DNA of 57,896 nucleotides from an uncultured Desulfuromonadales bacterium (GTDB lineage: Bacteria > Desulfobacterota > Desulfuromonadia > Geobacterales > CAIOGM01): assembly GCA_903929485.1 (NCBI GenBank), contig CAIYUY010000230.1, positions 1 through 57,896 on the forward strand, read 5' to 3'. Within the stretch, counting starts at the first letter, position 1, and every line of letters begins with the position of its first letter. Shown here piece by piece: positions 44,867 through 54,465 of the stretch. The notes beneath the pieces are model-generated. The model made no database searches and was not told the DNA's origin. It saw only the letters and a program-made list of their open reading frames with translations. Both the position numbers and the translations under genes were made by a program.

Positions 44867-46207
44867 ATGTTTAATAAAGTATTAATCGCCAACCGGGGAG
44901 AGATAGCGCTCCGGATCATTCGGGCCTGCAAGGAACTGGGGATCAAGACCGTTGCGGTCTACTCCACGGCCGACGCCCATTCGCTCCATGTCAAACTGGC
45001 GGATGAAAGCGTCTGCATCGGTCCACCCCCCAGTATCAAGAGTTACCTCAATATCAACGCCATCATCAGCGCCGCGGAGATTACCGACGCCGAGGCGATC
45101 CACCCCGGCTACGGTTTCCTCTCCGAGAATGCCGCATTTGCTGAAATTTGCGAAAACTGCGGGATAACCTTCATCGGACCCACGGCGGCGAGCATGCGGA
45201 TCATGGGAGATAAGATCAGCGCCCGTCAGGCGGTGATCAAGGTCGGGGTGCCGATCCTCCCCGGCACCAAGGAGGGAGTTCACGATGTCCCGGAGGCGGT
45301 GCGTATCTCAAAGGAGATTGGTTTCCCGGTAATCATCAAGGCCACGGCGGGGGGGGGCGGTAGGGGAATGAAGATTGTTCACTCTCCCGCAACGCTTCCC
45401 AATGCATTCGCCACGGCGCGGGCCGAGGCTCAGGCAGGATTCGGCAATCCCGAGGTCTACATCGAGAAATACTGTGAAAGCCCCCGTCACGTTGAAATTC
45501 AGATCATGGCGGACAAGCACGGCAATGTCATTCATCTGGGTGAGCGGGACTGTTCCATCCAGCGCCGGCACCAGAAGATCATCGAAGAGGCCCCCTCCAC
45601 GGTGAGCACCCCTGAACTCCGGGCAGCCATGGGGGAGGCCGCCGTCAGGGCCGCCAAGGCGGTGGGGTACAACAGCGTGGGGACCATGGAATTCCTGGTG
45701 GACAAGGATAATAATTTCTACTTCATGGAAATGAACACCCGGGTTCAGGTGGAGCATCCGGTCACCGAGATGGTCACCGGCATCGACGTTGTCCGGGAAC
45801 AGATCCGCTCCGCAGCCGGAATACCATTGCGCTACACCCAGGATGATGTGAAAATCAATGGTCACTCCATTGAGTGCCGGATCAACGCCGAGGATCCGCA
45901 CAAATTCACCCCCTCTCCCGGCAAGATTACCGGCTATCATACTCCGGGGGGGCTGGGTGTCAGGGTCGATTCCTTCGTGTACGACCAGTACACCGTTCTC
46001 CCTCACTACGATTCGCTTATCGCCAAGCTTATTGTTCATGCCGAGACCCGGGAAGACGCCATCAAGAGAATGGCGCGGGCGCTGGACGAGTACATCATCG
46101 AAGGAATCAAGACGACCATCCCGTTTCACAAGCGGATTATGGCCAACAAGGATTTCATTGAAGGGAATATCGACACCCAGTTTATCGAGAAAATGGTCAT
46201 GGAGTAA
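44867..46207 (+). CDS. accC: Biotin carboxylase of acetyl-CoA carboxylase
   Basis: A 446-residue ATP-grasp enzyme that carboxylates biotin on AccB. Motifs: [17 protein letters not shown], the Gly-rich [33 protein letters not shown], and [19 protein letters not shown]. Length is normal. AGGAGC precedes ATG 44867. Its last codons are duplicated downstream (46219-46256). Confidence 0.95.
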   Translation: MFNKVLIANRGEIALRIIRACKELGIKTVAVYSTADAHSLHVKLADESVCIGPPPSIKSYLNINAIISAAEITDAEAIHPGYGFLSENAAFAEICENCGITFIGPTAASMRIMGDKISARQAVIKVGVPILPGTKEGVHDVPEAVRISKEIGFPVIIKATAGGGGRGMKIVHSPATLPNAFATARAEAQAGFGNPEVYIEKYCESPRHVEIQIMADKHGNVIHLGERDCSIQRRHQKIIEEAPSTVSTPELRAAMGEAAVRAAKAVGYNSVGTMEFLVDKDNNFYFMEMNTRVQVEHPVTEMVTGIDVVREQIRSAAGIPLRYTQDDVKINGHSIECRINAEDPHKFTPSPGKITGYHTPGGLGVRVDSFVYDQYTVLPHYDSLIAKLIVHAETREDAIKRMARALDEYIIEGIKTTIPFHKRIMANKDFIEGNIDTQFIEKMVME

Positions 46208-46256
46208 CGTGGGAGCGTCGACAGCCGGTTTATCAAGAAAATGGTCATGGAGTAAC
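46171..46256 (+). repeat. 48-bp tandem duplication of the accC end
   Basis: The segment from CGACACCCAG at 46171 recurs with few changes from 46219 to 46256, including GTTTATC, GAGAAAATGG-type sequence and GGTCATGGAGTAAC with its stop. The second copy fills the accC-gcvH gap and ends where the gcvH ATG begins. Confidence 0.8.
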
Positions 46257-46257
46257 T

Positions 46258-46641
46258 ATGGATTTCCCCGAAGAGCTAAAATACAGCAAGGAGCACCTCT
46301 GGGTGAGAGTGGAAGGGCGAAAAGCGGTGATCGGCATCACCGACTACGCCCAGGAGGAGCTCGGTATCATTCGTTCCATCGAGCTCCCCGAACCGGGGGA
46401 CGAACTGGAGCAGGACGACTCCTTCGGCTCCATCGAGGCTCGCAAGACCGTGGCCGAGCTCTATGCTCCCTTCAGCGGAGAAGTGCTGGAGGTTAACGAA
46501 GAGTTGCTGGACACGCTTGACCTGCTCAATGACGATCCCTATGACAGCGGCTGGATCGCCGTTGTGGCCATAGCGGATCAGGACGAACTGACCTCTCTTC
46601 TCTCGGCCGATGATTACCGTGACTCCGTCATGGTCGGCTAA
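46258..46641 (+). CDS. gcvH: Glycine cleavage system H-like lipoyl protein
   Basis: The 127-residue lipoyl carrier has the H-protein fold and an attachment site SIEARKTVAELY, with Lys63 in the place of the lipoyl-lysine. EHLWVRVEGRKAVIGITDYAQ opens the fold. No gcvT, gcvP or lipoate gene is near, so it may serve a distant glycine cleavage complex or act in lipoate relay. Its upstream gap is a duplicated copy of the accC end. Confidence 0.88.
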   Translation: MDFPEELKYSKEHLWVRVEGRKAVIGITDYAQEELGIIRSIELPEPGDELEQDDSFGSIEARKTVAELYAPFSGEVLEVNEELLDTLDLLNDDPYDSGWIAVVAIADQDELTSLLSADDYRDSVMVG

Positions 46642-46654
46642 GGAGGGTCCTGTT

Positions 46655-47494
46655 GTGCCCGTGAACATCGGCAGGATAGCATTCGCCAACTGTACCCCTA
46701 TTTTTACTTCCTTTGAACGTGCAGCTTCATCCGTACCCTATCATCTCGTCCCCGGCGTCCCGTCCGCGCTGAATCGGCTGCTGGCCGCCGGGGGTATCGA
46801 TCTCTGTCCTTCCTCATCGGTGGAGTACGTCAAACAGGCGGGTAAGTACTTTATCCTGCCTGACCTTTCCATCAGCGCTATCGGTCCCGTGAAGAGCGTA
46901 CTCCTCTTCTCCCGGATACCCCTGGAACAGCTGGACGGCGCCGTCATCGGCGTTACCGGTGAGACCGACACCTCCGTGATCCTCCTCAAGGTTCTTCTTT
47001 CCCGTTTCTTCCGTTTCACCAATTCCTATGAACGGAACTGCTCCTCCGTTGACGAGTCATTGCTGCGGTATACGGCCCTCCTTCTCATCGGTGATACGGC
47101 CATGAAGAGGGCGCAAGCGGACGCTGCACCCTATGTTTATGATCTGGGTGAACTCTGGCACAGGCATACGGGGCTCCCCTTTGTCTTCGCTTTCTGGCTG
47201 GTCCGGAGGGATACGGCATTGCGTCGCGGGAATCAAATTGCACTCCTGCATCAATCCCTGGTGGCGGCGAAAACGGATGCCTATGTGAGCTATGGCGCCA
47301 TCGCAAAAAGTTGCATTGAGAGCAACTGGTACGGCGAAGAGGGGCTCATCGACTACTGGAACAGTATCTCCTATGATCTCTCCCCGCGGCACTGCCAGGG
47401 TGCGAAGCTTTTCTTCCGGTATGCGACGGAATTGGGGTTATTGCCGGATGCTCCGGAACTGGAATTTTTCAGGGGAGAAGAGGAGGGAATTTGA
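46655..47494 (+). CDS. mqnA: Chorismate dehydratase MqnA
   Basis: First enzyme of the futalosine route: it converts chorismate to 3-enolpyruvoyl-benzoate for menaquinone. The 279-residue protein has a periplasmic-binding-type fold with the family start NIGRIAFANCTPIFTSF, LAAGGIDLCPSSSVEYV, and the GDTAMKRAQ segment. GTG 46655 follows AGGAGG and is preferred over starts inside gcvH. It lies after aroCKBQ, so chorismate supply and use for quinone are linked. It overlaps the convergent Nudix gene by 26 bp. Confidence 0.9.
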   Translation: MPVNIGRIAFANCTPIFTSFERAASSVPYHLVPGVPSALNRLLAAGGIDLCPSSSVEYVKQAGKYFILPDLSISAIGPVKSVLLFSRIPLEQLDGAVIGVTGETDTSVILLKVLLSRFFRFTNSYERNCSSVDESLLRYTALLLIGDTAMKRAQADAAPYVYDLGELWHRHTGLPFVFAFWLVRRDTALRRGNQIALLHQSLVAAKTDAYVSYGAIAKSCIESNWYGEEGLIDYWNSISYDLSPRHCQGAKLFFRYATELGLLPDAPELEFFRGEEEGI

Positions 47495-47924
47495 ACCGGA
47501 GATAATCGTCCAGAATCCGGCGGTGATCGAAGCAGAGGGTGTCCGGAAGATCGGTCAGGGGAAAAAGTGTGAGTTGAGCAGCATCGTCACCGGCAAGAGG
47601 CGAACCTTCCCCCTGGGCAATGAAGACCGTGGAGATCGTATGGAGGCGGCTGTCCCGCGCCGGGTCGGAGTAGCATCCCAGGAGGACGAGGTCGGAAATT
47701 TCCAGGCCGGTCTCTTCCCTGGCCTCCCTGATTGCCGCCTGTTCCAGACTCTCGCCGTAATCCACGAAACCTCCAGGGAGGGCAAAGCCCAGCGGTTCAA
47801 ACTTTCTCCGGATGAGGATGATCCCGCCGTCCAGTTCAATGATGATGTCAACAGTTGGAACCGGGTTTCGGTAGAATTTCACCGGAGCGTTACAGACGGG
47901 GCAGGCCAGGGAATCGAAGGACAT
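47469..47924 (-). CDS. Nudix hydrolase
   Basis: A 151-residue protein with a complete Nudix box (GFVDYGESLEQAAIREAREE at ~52-71, then TGL), holding the metal-binding Glu residues. The N-terminus has a CPVC pair (residues 8-11) that could bind zinc, though only one pair is seen. Nudix enzymes hydrolyse nucleoside diphosphate derivatives, and the substrate here cannot be read. It is convergent with and overlaps mqnA. Confidence 0.85.
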   Translation of the reverse strand: MSFDSLACPVCNAPVKFYRNPVPTVDIIIELDGGIILIRRKFEPLGFALPGGFVDYGESLEQAAIREAREETGLEISDLVLLGCYSDPARDSRLHTISTVFIAQGEGSPLAGDDAAQLTLFPLTDLPDTLCFDHRRILDDYLRFKFPPLLP

Positions 47925-47955
47925 TTCTTCTCCAGGGGGGCCAACAAAAAATGAA

Positions 47956-48001
47956 CGTAGGGGCGAAAATTTTTTCGCCCCTACGTTTTTTCGCCCCTAC
48001 G
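47956..48001 (-). terminator. Terminator of the PxxKW gene with duplicated arm
   Basis: Arms CGTAGGGGCGAAAA and its complement (47956-47985) form a 14-16 bp stem. A second copy of one arm (TTTCGCCCCTACG) follows at 47986-48001. On the minus strand the stem is followed by TTCATTTTTTG, and it sits just past the stop at 48013. Confidence 0.65.
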
Positions 48002-48012
48002 GACGGGGGAGC

Positions 48013-48303
48013 TTATTTTTTCTTGGAGCCGGCAGCCTTCTTGGAAGCTTTCAGCGGGTTGGTCTTGAGCTCTTCGCTCTTGATCTCAACCTTGACGTGG
48101 GTGGCGAAATTGCATATCCCGCTCAGCCACTTACGAGCCGGAGCCGGATAAGCGGTGCAGACCTTGCCTATTGTGCCGACGGCGATCCGATCACATCCCT
48201 CACAATTATCATCGATCACCTGGCAAGAGCTGTCAACGAACGAACATCCCTGCTTCCCCCAGAACGTGCATTCGCTACCGGGTAGTACTGTCTGACACTG
48301 CAT
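48013..48303 (-). CDS. PxxKW-family cysteine-rich protein
   Basis: A 96-residue protein with nine Cys in pairs (SECTFWGKQGCSFVDSSCQV, NCEGCDRI, VGTIGKVCTAYPAP) and the name-giving PARKW motif, then a Lys-rich end (KASKKAAGSKKK). The Cys pattern suggests metal or Fe-S binding. The family is typical of Geobacter-like bacteria; its role is unknown. CAT 48301-48303 has AGGAGGA upstream. Confidence 0.82.
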   Translation of the reverse strand: MQCQTVLPGSECTFWGKQGCSFVDSSCQVIDDNCEGCDRIAVGTIGKVCTAYPAPARKWLSGICNFATHVKVEIKSEELKTNPLKASKKAAGSKKK

Positions 48304-48345
48304 CGTGCTTCCTCCTGAATCCTTTGAAAGTGTTGAATAAATCAA

Positions 48346-48374
48346 CTCTAGCAATTCCGGCGGAAAAATGTCAA
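48346..48374 (-). promoter_or_regulatory. Candidate promoter of the PxxKW gene
   Basis: On the minus strand TTGACA (48374-48369) and CTAGAG (48351-48346) are 17 bp apart. The -10 is weak. The start would lie ~35 bp before the ATG. Confidence 0.4.
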
Positions 48375-48460
48375 CAGTAAAAAACAGTAAAAAACATTAT
48401 CTGCCTGAGCTTTTTTCCAAGGAGCCACTTTCCGGCTCCTGATTCTTCCCGTATTAATCC

Positions 48461-48489
48461 TTGAAGAGCTCTTCTTTTTTCAGTATACT
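48461..48489 (+). promoter_or_regulatory. Promoter of aspS
   Basis: TTGAAG (48461-48466) and TATACT (48484-48489) are 17 bp apart, 43 bp before GTG 48533. Confidence 0.6.
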
Positions 48490-48532
48490 GAGCCGGTTTT
48501 GCCAGAGAGACCCCCAGAGGGAGGAGCAGCGC

Positions 48533-50311
48533 GTGATAGATTTTCTTGGCGACTGGAAACGGACCCACTACTGCGGGAGCCTGCGGGCGACCGATATCGG
48601 CAAAGAAGTACTTCTCATGGGGTGGGCTCTACGCCGCCGGGACCATGGCGGTCTGATCTTCATCGATCTGCGCGACCGTGAGGGGCTCGCTCAGATCGTT
48701 TTTGATCCGGACAACTGCCCTGACGCCCACGCCAAGGCGGAGACGATCAGAAACGAGTTCGTTGTCGCCGTCAAGGGAAAGGTCATTCCTCGTCCCGGCG
48801 GGACGGTGAACCCGAACCTTCCCACCGGTGAGGTGGAGATCGTCGTCACTGAGTGCCGGATTCTCAACCGCTCCAAACCGCTCCCCTTTACCCTGGACGA
48901 TTACGTGGATGTGGCTGAGACTCTTCGTCTCAAACACCGGTACCTGGATCTCCGGAGACCGACGCTCCAGTACAACATGATTCTCCGTTCCCGGGTGGCC
49001 CAGTATACCCGGCGTCATCTTACCGATAACGGCTTTTTGGAGATCGAGACCCCCTTTCTCACCAAGTCCACCCCTGAAGGGGCGCGTGACTTTCTCGTCC
49101 CCTCCCGGATCAGCAAAGGACAGTTTTACGCCCTTCCCCAGAGTCCCCAGATCTTCAAGCAGATCCTGATGGTTTCCGGTTTTGACCGTTACTTCCAGGT
49201 TGTCCGCTGTTTTCGCGATGAAGATCTTCGAGCCGACCGCCAGCCCGAATTTACCCAGATCGACTGCGAGATGTCCTTTATCGACCAGGATGATATCATC
49301 CGGGTCATGGAGGGGCTTATCGCCGGTATCTTCAAGGAGGCCAAGGGGGTGGAAGTGACGCTCCCCGTGGAGCGGATGACCCATGCCGAGGCAATCCGCC
49401 GCTTCGGCGTGGATAATCCGGATCTTCGCTTCGGCCTGGAACTGGTGGATCTCACCCATACGGTGAAAGGTTCCGGCTTCAAGGTCTTTGCCGATGTGGC
49501 GGCGGGAGGCGGAATCATCAAGGGGATCAACGCCAAGGGATGCGCCCGCTTCTCCCGCAAGGAGATTGACGAGCTGACACAGTTCGTGGCGATCTATGGG
49601 GCCAAAGGGCTCGCATATGTGAAGGTTACGGCGGAAGGGTGGCAATCACCCATTACCAAGTTCTTCACCGAGGCGGAGATTTCCGCCATGAGTGACGCCT
49701 TTAGCGCGCAGGAAGGGGACCTTCTCCTTTTCGTTGCGGACAAACCCAAGGTGGTCAACGACTCACTGGGAAGACTCCGGAATCATCTGGCTAATATCCT
49801 GAAGCTTACGGACAAGGAGACGTTCCGCTTTGTCTGGATTACCGACTTTCCGCTCCTGGAGTGGGATGACGAGGAGAAACGGTGGTCCGCTGTGCATCAT
49901 CCCTTTACCGCTCCCATGGACGAGGATCTGGAGTTTGTGGAGAGCGACCCGGGGCGTTGTCGGGCCAAGGCTTACGACTTGGTGCTCAATGGCAGCGAGA
50001 TCGGCGGCGGCTCCATCAGGATCCACCAGGAGAAGATCCAGTCCCTCATGTTCAAGATGCTGGGGCTTTCCACGGAGGAGACCAGGAGCAAGTTCGGCTT
50101 CCTCCTGGACGCCCTGGAGTACGGCACCCCCCCCCATGGCGGCATCGCCTTTGGCATGGACCGGCTGATCATGCTTCTCACGGGGAGTGACTCCATCCGC
50201 GACGTCATCGCCTTTCCCAAGACTCAAAAAGGGGCATGTAACATGTCCGAAGCCCCCTCGCCGGTGGACAGCAAGCAACTGCGGGATCTGGGGCTGAAGC
50301 TGAACGCGTAA
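48533..50311 (+). CDS. aspS: Aspartyl-tRNA synthetase
   Basis: A class II synthetase of 592 residues. The N-terminal OB domain binds the anticodon. Motif 2 is [20 protein letters not shown], a GAD-type insertion follows, and motif 3 is [15 protein letters not shown]. Its end ([11 protein letters not shown]) fits the bacterial type. GTG 48533 has GGGAGGAG and starts the conserved domain; the upstream reading would run through the promoter. Whether it is discriminating or also charges tRNA-Asn cannot be told; no gatCAB is in view. Confidence 0.95.
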   Translation: MIDFLGDWKRTHYCGSLRATDIGKEVLLMGWALRRRDHGGLIFIDLRDREGLAQIVFDPDNCPDAHAKAETIRNEFVVAVKGKVIPRPGGTVNPNLPTGEVEIVVTECRILNRSKPLPFTLDDYVDVAETLRLKHRYLDLRRPTLQYNMILRSRVAQYTRRHLTDNGFLEIETPFLTKSTPEGARDFLVPSRISKGQFYALPQSPQIFKQILMVSGFDRYFQVVRCFRDEDLRADRQPEFTQIDCEMSFIDQDDIIRVMEGLIAGIFKEAKGVEVTLPVERMTHAEAIRRFGVDNPDLRFGLELVDLTHTVKGSGFKVFADVAAGGGIIKGINAKGCARFSRKEIDELTQFVAIYGAKGLAYVKVTAEGWQSPITKFFTEAEISAMSDAFSAQEGDLLLFVADKPKVVNDSLGRLRNHLANILKLTDKETFRFVWITDFPLLEWDDEEKRWSAVHHPFTAPMDEDLEFVESDPGRCRAKAYDLVLNGSEIGGGSIRIHQEKIQSLMFKMLGLSTEETRSKFGFLLDALEYGTPPHGGIAFGMDRLIMLLTGSDSIRDVIAFPKTQKGACNMSEAPSPVDSKQLRDLGLKLNA

Positions 50312-50331
50312 TAACCAGGTTGAGGTGCTCC

Positions 50332-51840
50332 ATGCTTCTGGAATTACTCCTCACCGCAACGCTTCTGGCCGGGGGGGCGCATCATCCGGCACCCGGAACA
50401 TCCGCCGCCGTTGCCGATGCGCTGATCTCCTCCGTCAACGCCCCCCAGGAGCCACCCGTCGTCACCCGACATAGTGTTGTGGTGGGAGGACGGGAGCTGC
50501 CATACCTGGCGACGGCCGGCTTTCTCCCCGTCCTCAATGACGCCGGCGAGCCGGAGGCGCGGCTCTTTTATGTTTCCTACGCCGCAGGCAGGTCGGCGCC
50601 GGATAAAAAACGGCCACTTATCATCTTTCTCAACGGCGGTCCGGGCGCGGCCTCGGTCTGGCTGCACCTGGGAGCCGCCGGACCCCGGCGGGTTCGGATG
50701 CTGGCCGACGGCGCTCTTCCTCCTCCACCTTACAAACTTGTGGATAATCACTCCTCATGGTTGGAGCTGGGGGATCTCCTCTTCATCGATCCGGTGGGTA
50801 CCGGCTACAGTCGGGCGGTGAAGGGAGAGCTTGCGCCCAAGTTCTCCACCCAGCAGGGAGATCTTGACTCCCTCACCAGATTCATCCGGCTTTACCTGAC
50901 CCGCACCCAACGGTGGAGTTCGCCACTTTTTCTTGTGGGGGAGAGCTACGGAGGGTTCAGGAGCGCGGGCTTGAGCGAAGCTCTGCTGGAGCACGGCATC
51001 GCCCTCAACGGGGTTCTTCTCATCTCCCCGGTGCTGAACTTTCAGACGGTCTCCTTTGACAACGGCAATGATCTCCCCTATACCCTCTTCCTTCCCAGTT
51101 ACACGGCCACCGCCTGGTATCACGGCAAACTCGGCCCGGAGCTCCAGGGTGACTTGGTGAAGAGCCTGGCGGCGGCGGAGGAGTGGGCCGGGACGGAGTA
51201 CCTCACCGCACTGGCCAAAGGGGACCAGCTCACGGCTACCCAACGGAGCGGGGTGGCGGCAAAGCTTGCCGCTTTCACCGGACTGGATCAATCCTTTGTG
51301 GATAACAGAAACCTCCGGATCGACAGCAGGAGCTTCGTCCGGGAACTCCTTCGGGAGCGGCGACAGACCATTGGTTTCATGGACAGCCGTTTCACAGCCT
51401 CCAATCTGGAACCTTCGGCTCCCCATGGTTTCGACCCCACTGTCGCCACTATTCGCCCCCCCTATACCGCCACCTTCAACGATTACGTCCGGAGTGAATT
51501 GGGGTTTTTCTCTGATCTGGAATACTTCACCTTGGGAGGGGGGATCGGTCGCTGGGAGTATGAAGCCAGGAACAGTTACGCCGACACCAGCGACAACCTC
51601 CGGAACGCTTTATCTAAGAACCCACACATGAACGTCTTTATCGCCTCGGGACTCTTCGACCTGGCCACCCCCCACTTTGCCGTCGATTACAGCCGGAGCC
51701 ACCTGGGGCTGACCTCGCCGCTTTTGCGGAACATCACCACTCGGAGGTATCGCGCCGGGCATATGATGTACCTGGATGAAGGTTGCCTGGAAAAGCTGAA
51801 GAAGGATGTGGCCGAGTTCATTGAAACCAGTGTGAGGTGA
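50332..51840 (+). CDS. S10-family serine carboxypeptidase, exported
   Basis: The 502-residue protein has a short signal-like start (MLLELLLTATLLAGGA) and the S10 fold. The catalytic set is Ser205 in GESYGG, Asp443 in SGLFDLATP and His477 in AGHMMY. NGGPGAASVWLHLGAAGPRR and DPVGTGYSRA are family marks. It trims C-terminal residues outside the cytoplasm. ATG 50332 is used. S10 enzymes are common in fungi and plants and less so in bacteria. Confidence 0.88.
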   Translation: MLLELLLTATLLAGGAHHPAPGTSAAVADALISSVNAPQEPPVVTRHSVVVGGRELPYLATAGFLPVLNDAGEPEARLFYVSYAAGRSAPDKKRPLIIFLNGGPGAASVWLHLGAAGPRRVRMLADGALPPPPYKLVDNHSSWLELGDLLFIDPVGTGYSRAVKGELAPKFSTQQGDLDSLTRFIRLYLTRTQRWSSPLFLVGESYGGFRSAGLSEALLEHGIALNGVLLISPVLNFQTVSFDNGNDLPYTLFLPSYTATAWYHGKLGPELQGDLVKSLAAAEEWAGTEYLTALAKGDQLTATQRSGVAAKLAAFTGLDQSFVDNRNLRIDSRSFVRELLRERRQTIGFMDSRFTASNLEPSAPHGFDPTVATIRPPYTATFNDYVRSELGFFSDLEYFTLGGGIGRWEYEARNSYADTSDNLRNALSKNPHMNVFIASGLFDLATPHFAVDYSRSHLGLTSPLLRNITTRRYRAGHMMYLDEGCLEKLKKDVAEFIETSVR

Positions 51841-51843
51841 AAG

Positions 51844-52158
51844 ATGAAGAGAGTAATTCCGGCAATGGTCCTGGTCATGATGACGACATGCACGGCCGAT
51901 GCCGATTGGGTTAAATATTACAAATATAAATCCGACGGCGCCATCTACTATTACAACAAGAATAAGCTGAAGGATTCCGGTGGTGTCATAACCGTCTGGA
52001 TAAAAGCGGATGACGGGTATCCGGGAAAAATAGATCTGGACTGCAATAAATCAACCTATAAATCCATCACCAACGTGGTCAATGAAATAGCACCCGACTC
52101 CATGATGGATTCCTTGGTCAAGATCATCTGCCCGACTAAACCTGCTCCGGATAAGTAA
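51844..52158 (+). CDS. Small secreted protein, surface-adhesin-E-like
   Basis: A 104-residue protein with a signal peptide (MKRVIPAMVLVMMTTCTADA). The mature part has DWVKYYKYKSDGAIYYYN and VITVWIKADDGYP, as in surface-adhesin E-like domains that pair a strand WVKI-type start with a VWIK strand. Cys at ~68 and ~96 may form a disulfide. It starts 3 bp after the S10 peptidase and is probably cotranscribed. The assignment is by pattern only. Confidence 0.6.
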   Translation: MKRVIPAMVLVMMTTCTADADWVKYYKYKSDGAIYYYNKNKLKDSGGVITVWIKADDGYPGKIDLDCNKSTYKSITNVVNEIAPDSMMDSLVKIICPTKPAPDK

Positions 52159-52186
52159 CCTGAATGCGGTGAAAATTATTCCGTCC

Positions 52187-52215
52187 TTTACATTATGGAC
52201 GTCACTGCTTATAGT
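52187..52215 (+). promoter_or_regulatory. Promoter of the Bax-inhibitor-1 gene
   Basis: TTTACA (52187-52192) and TATAGT (52210-52215) are 17 bp apart, 33 bp before ATG 52249. Confidence 0.55.
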
Positions 52216-52248
52216 AACTAAACAAACCGACAAAAAAGGAGCGGCACC

Positions 52249-52947
52249 ATGAACCGGTACGAACTTAACTACCCCCGAACTGCCGATCAGGTCGTCATCG
52301 CCCAGAACAGCCTCATCCGCCAGGTCTACGCCTGGATGGGGCTCGGCTTGGCTCTCACTGCCTTCGTGGCCATGGTAACGGTCTCGACTCCGGAACTCTT
52401 CAAGGCCATCGTGACGAATAAGCCGCTCTTTTACGGCCTGATGATCGGCGAACTGGCGCTGGTATTCACCCTCTCCGGCGCCATCAATCGCCTGAGCGCA
52501 ACCGTGGCGACCTTGTTATTTCTCGGCTACTCGCTGCTGAACGGGGTGACTCTATCGGTCATTTTCCTCATGTACACCGCTGATTCCATCGCCTCCACCT
52601 TTGCCGTCACCGCCGCCACCTTCGGCGCCATGAGCGTTTACGGTTACGTGACCAAGAAGGATCTGACCTCCTGGGGTAGCTTTCTGTTCATGGGTCTGAT
52701 CGGGGTGGTCATCGCGTCGGTGGTGAATATTTTCCTGCAGAGCGCCGGCGTTTCCTGGATTCTCTCGGCGGTGGGGGTGATCGTCTTCACCGGTCTTACC
52801 GCCTACGACACCTGGAAGATCAAGGAGCTGGCCGCGGCCGGCACGACGGGGAGAAAACCGGCAATTTTGGGTGCTCTCACGCTCTACCTGGACTTCATCA
52901 ATCTCTTCCTGATGCTCCTTCGTTTCATGGGAGGGAGGAGGGACTGA
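52249..52947 (+). CDS. Bax inhibitor-1/YccA-family membrane protein
   Basis: A 232-residue inner-membrane protein with seven hydrophobic helices, starting with VYAWMGLGLALTAFVAM, and the BI-1 marks LSGAINRLS, GYSLLNGVTLSVIF and GLTAYDTWKIKEL, with DFINLFLMLLRFMGG at the end. Bacterial relatives are pH-sensitive calcium leak channels or bind FtsH. AAAGGAG precedes the ATG. It seems to be a single-gene unit. Confidence 0.92.
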   Translation: MNRYELNYPRTADQVVIAQNSLIRQVYAWMGLGLALTAFVAMVTVSTPELFKAIVTNKPLFYGLMIGELALVFTLSGAINRLSATVATLLFLGYSLLNGVTLSVIFLMYTADSIASTFAVTAATFGAMSVYGYVTKKDLTSWGSFLFMGLIGVVIASVVNIFLQSAGVSWILSAVGVIVFTGLTAYDTWKIKELAAAGTTGRKPAILGALTLYLDFINLFLMLLRFMGGRRD

Positions 52948-53005
52948 CCTTTTGTTCAAGAAGCTGAGTGTTAGCGGCATTTCGTCATTTTAAAGCGAGT
53001 TTCAC

Positions 53006-53051
53006 TTGTCCCCGTACCGCTCCCCTCCGGAGTAGTAACGGGGACAACTTT
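53006..53051 (+). terminator. Terminator after the Bax-inhibitor-1 gene
   Basis: Outer arms TTGTCCCCGT/ACGGGGACAA enclose a second small CTCC/GGAG hairpin; CTTTTC follows. It lies about 60 bp after the gene's stop. Confidence 0.6.
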
Positions 53052-53087
53052 TCACGGGGTATCAACCAACATCAAGGAGTAGGAAAA

Positions 53088-54449
53088 ATGCATCTGTTTC
53101 GCAAAGCTAATTCAATCATCGGTATTATAGCCATCGCTCTCTCCCTGACTGCATGTTCGGGGGTCAGGCCCCTTACCGCCCAGCGTCCCCAGGATGAATC
53201 CTTCCGGTCGGAGCCCAAGAAAGAATCGTCCAGCATGAACATCACCGTGGAGGCGTCGACCAAGGATCTTACCGCGACCCTGGACCGGTTGGTCCCCAAG
53301 GAGCTGTACAAGGGGGCAACCAAGACCAAGGGGCTCACCGCCACCGTTCTCAGGAATGGCCCCATCGTCGTAACCGCGGCGGATAACTTCATTTATCTCA
53401 ATATCCCCATCGCCATGTCTCTTGGTTACGGCATGTTCGAGACCCCAACCATAGCCCCCAAGCTAAAATTCAAGGTCACCGCCAAAGTCACCCCCGACTG
53501 GAAAGTTCAGGCAGAGGTTTACTACATGGGGTTAAGTGACCTCTTGTCCGATAAGGTGGGGGTTGGGCCGATCTCCATCAAACCACGAGACATCGTGGAG
53601 GGGATAACAAACCCTCTGCAGCGAACCCTGTCGGAGCTCCTCAGCAAGAAACTCAACGAACAATTTCCCCTGAAGAGCCAAGTGGCCAAGGTCTGGTCCG
53701 CTTCCCAGAAGCCGATCCTGGTGGATAAAAACTATAGCGCCTGGTTGAAGATTACCCCCGAGGAGCTCCTGCTTTATCCCCTCTCCGCCCAGAATAATCT
53801 GGTGAAGCTCAGCGTGGGGCTCAAATCCGTGGCCGAACTCAATGTGGGCCCCGAACCGCCGCCCCGGTCACCGGCGCCGCTTCCCAATCTGAAACTGGCA
53901 AACGGCGCGGATCGGACGTTTCGTGTCGCCCTTAATACCGACCTGTTCTACAAGGACCTTCTTGCCATTGCCGCGCCGCTGTTGCTGAACAAGGAGCTGG
54001 GAAGTGACGGCAAGAGCGTCATCCTGAAGGAGATGGAACTGTTCGGCAATGGCGATCATCTGGTCGTCAAGGTTGCGGTGATCGGCTCCATCGAGGGAAC
54101 CTTCTATCTTACCTGCCGGCCGCTGTTCGATGCCAAGAGCAACATTTTTTCCGTGGAGGATGTGGAATTCGACATGGAGACCAAGAGCCTCCTGCTCCGT
54201 TCGGCGGATTGGTTCCTGCACGGTGTCATCAGGAGCAAAATCCAGGAAAAACTCAACATGAATCTGACTCAAAAGTTGATTGATGCCCGGGAGATGGCGA
54301 GCAAGGCACTGACACAGGTGAAGCTGGCTGATAATGTGGTCCTCACCGGTACCGTGAAGACGGTGAAGCTCAACGATGTCATGGTCAGAAAAGATAAGAT
54401 CACCGTTCAACTGTACACGGAGGGTGAGACCTCCATTGTCTATCACTAA
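53088..54449 (+). CDS. DUF4403-family lipoprotein
   Basis: The 453-residue protein has a lipoprotein signal (IIGIIAIALSLTAC; Cys at ~23). A DUF4403 body follows: FIYLNIPIAMSLGYGMFETP, paired strands, amphipathic helix LTQKLIDAREMASKAL and a final TVKLNDVMVRKDKI strand. This suggests a tubular lipid-binding-type fold, though function is unknown. The ATG at 53088 (AAGGAGTAGG upstream) is chosen over 52968, which would translate the terminator. Confidence 0.82.
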   Translation: MHLFRKANSIIGIIAIALSLTACSGVRPLTAQRPQDESFRSEPKKESSSMNITVEASTKDLTATLDRLVPKELYKGATKTKGLTATVLRNGPIVVTAADNFIYLNIPIAMSLGYGMFETPTIAPKLKFKVTAKVTPDWKVQAEVYYMGLSDLLSDKVGVGPISIKPRDIVEGITNPLQRTLSELLSKKLNEQFPLKSQVAKVWSASQKPILVDKNYSAWLKITPEELLLYPLSAQNNLVKLSVGLKSVAELNVGPEPPPRSPAPLPNLKLANGADRTFRVALNTDLFYKDLLAIAAPLLLNKELGSDGKSVILKEMELFGNGDHLVVKVAVIGSIEGTFYLTCRPLFDAKSNIFSVEDVEFDMETKSLLLRSADWFLHGVIRSKIQEKLNMNLTQKLIDAREMASKALTQVKLADNVVLTGTVKTVKLNDVMVRKDKITVQLYTEGETSIVYH

Positions 54450-54465
54450 AAAGGAGTGAGGGACC

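Noticed and set aside
52968-53087. Longer DUF4403 protein
   Set aside because: The extension translates a terminator hairpin and lies before the lipoprotein signal.
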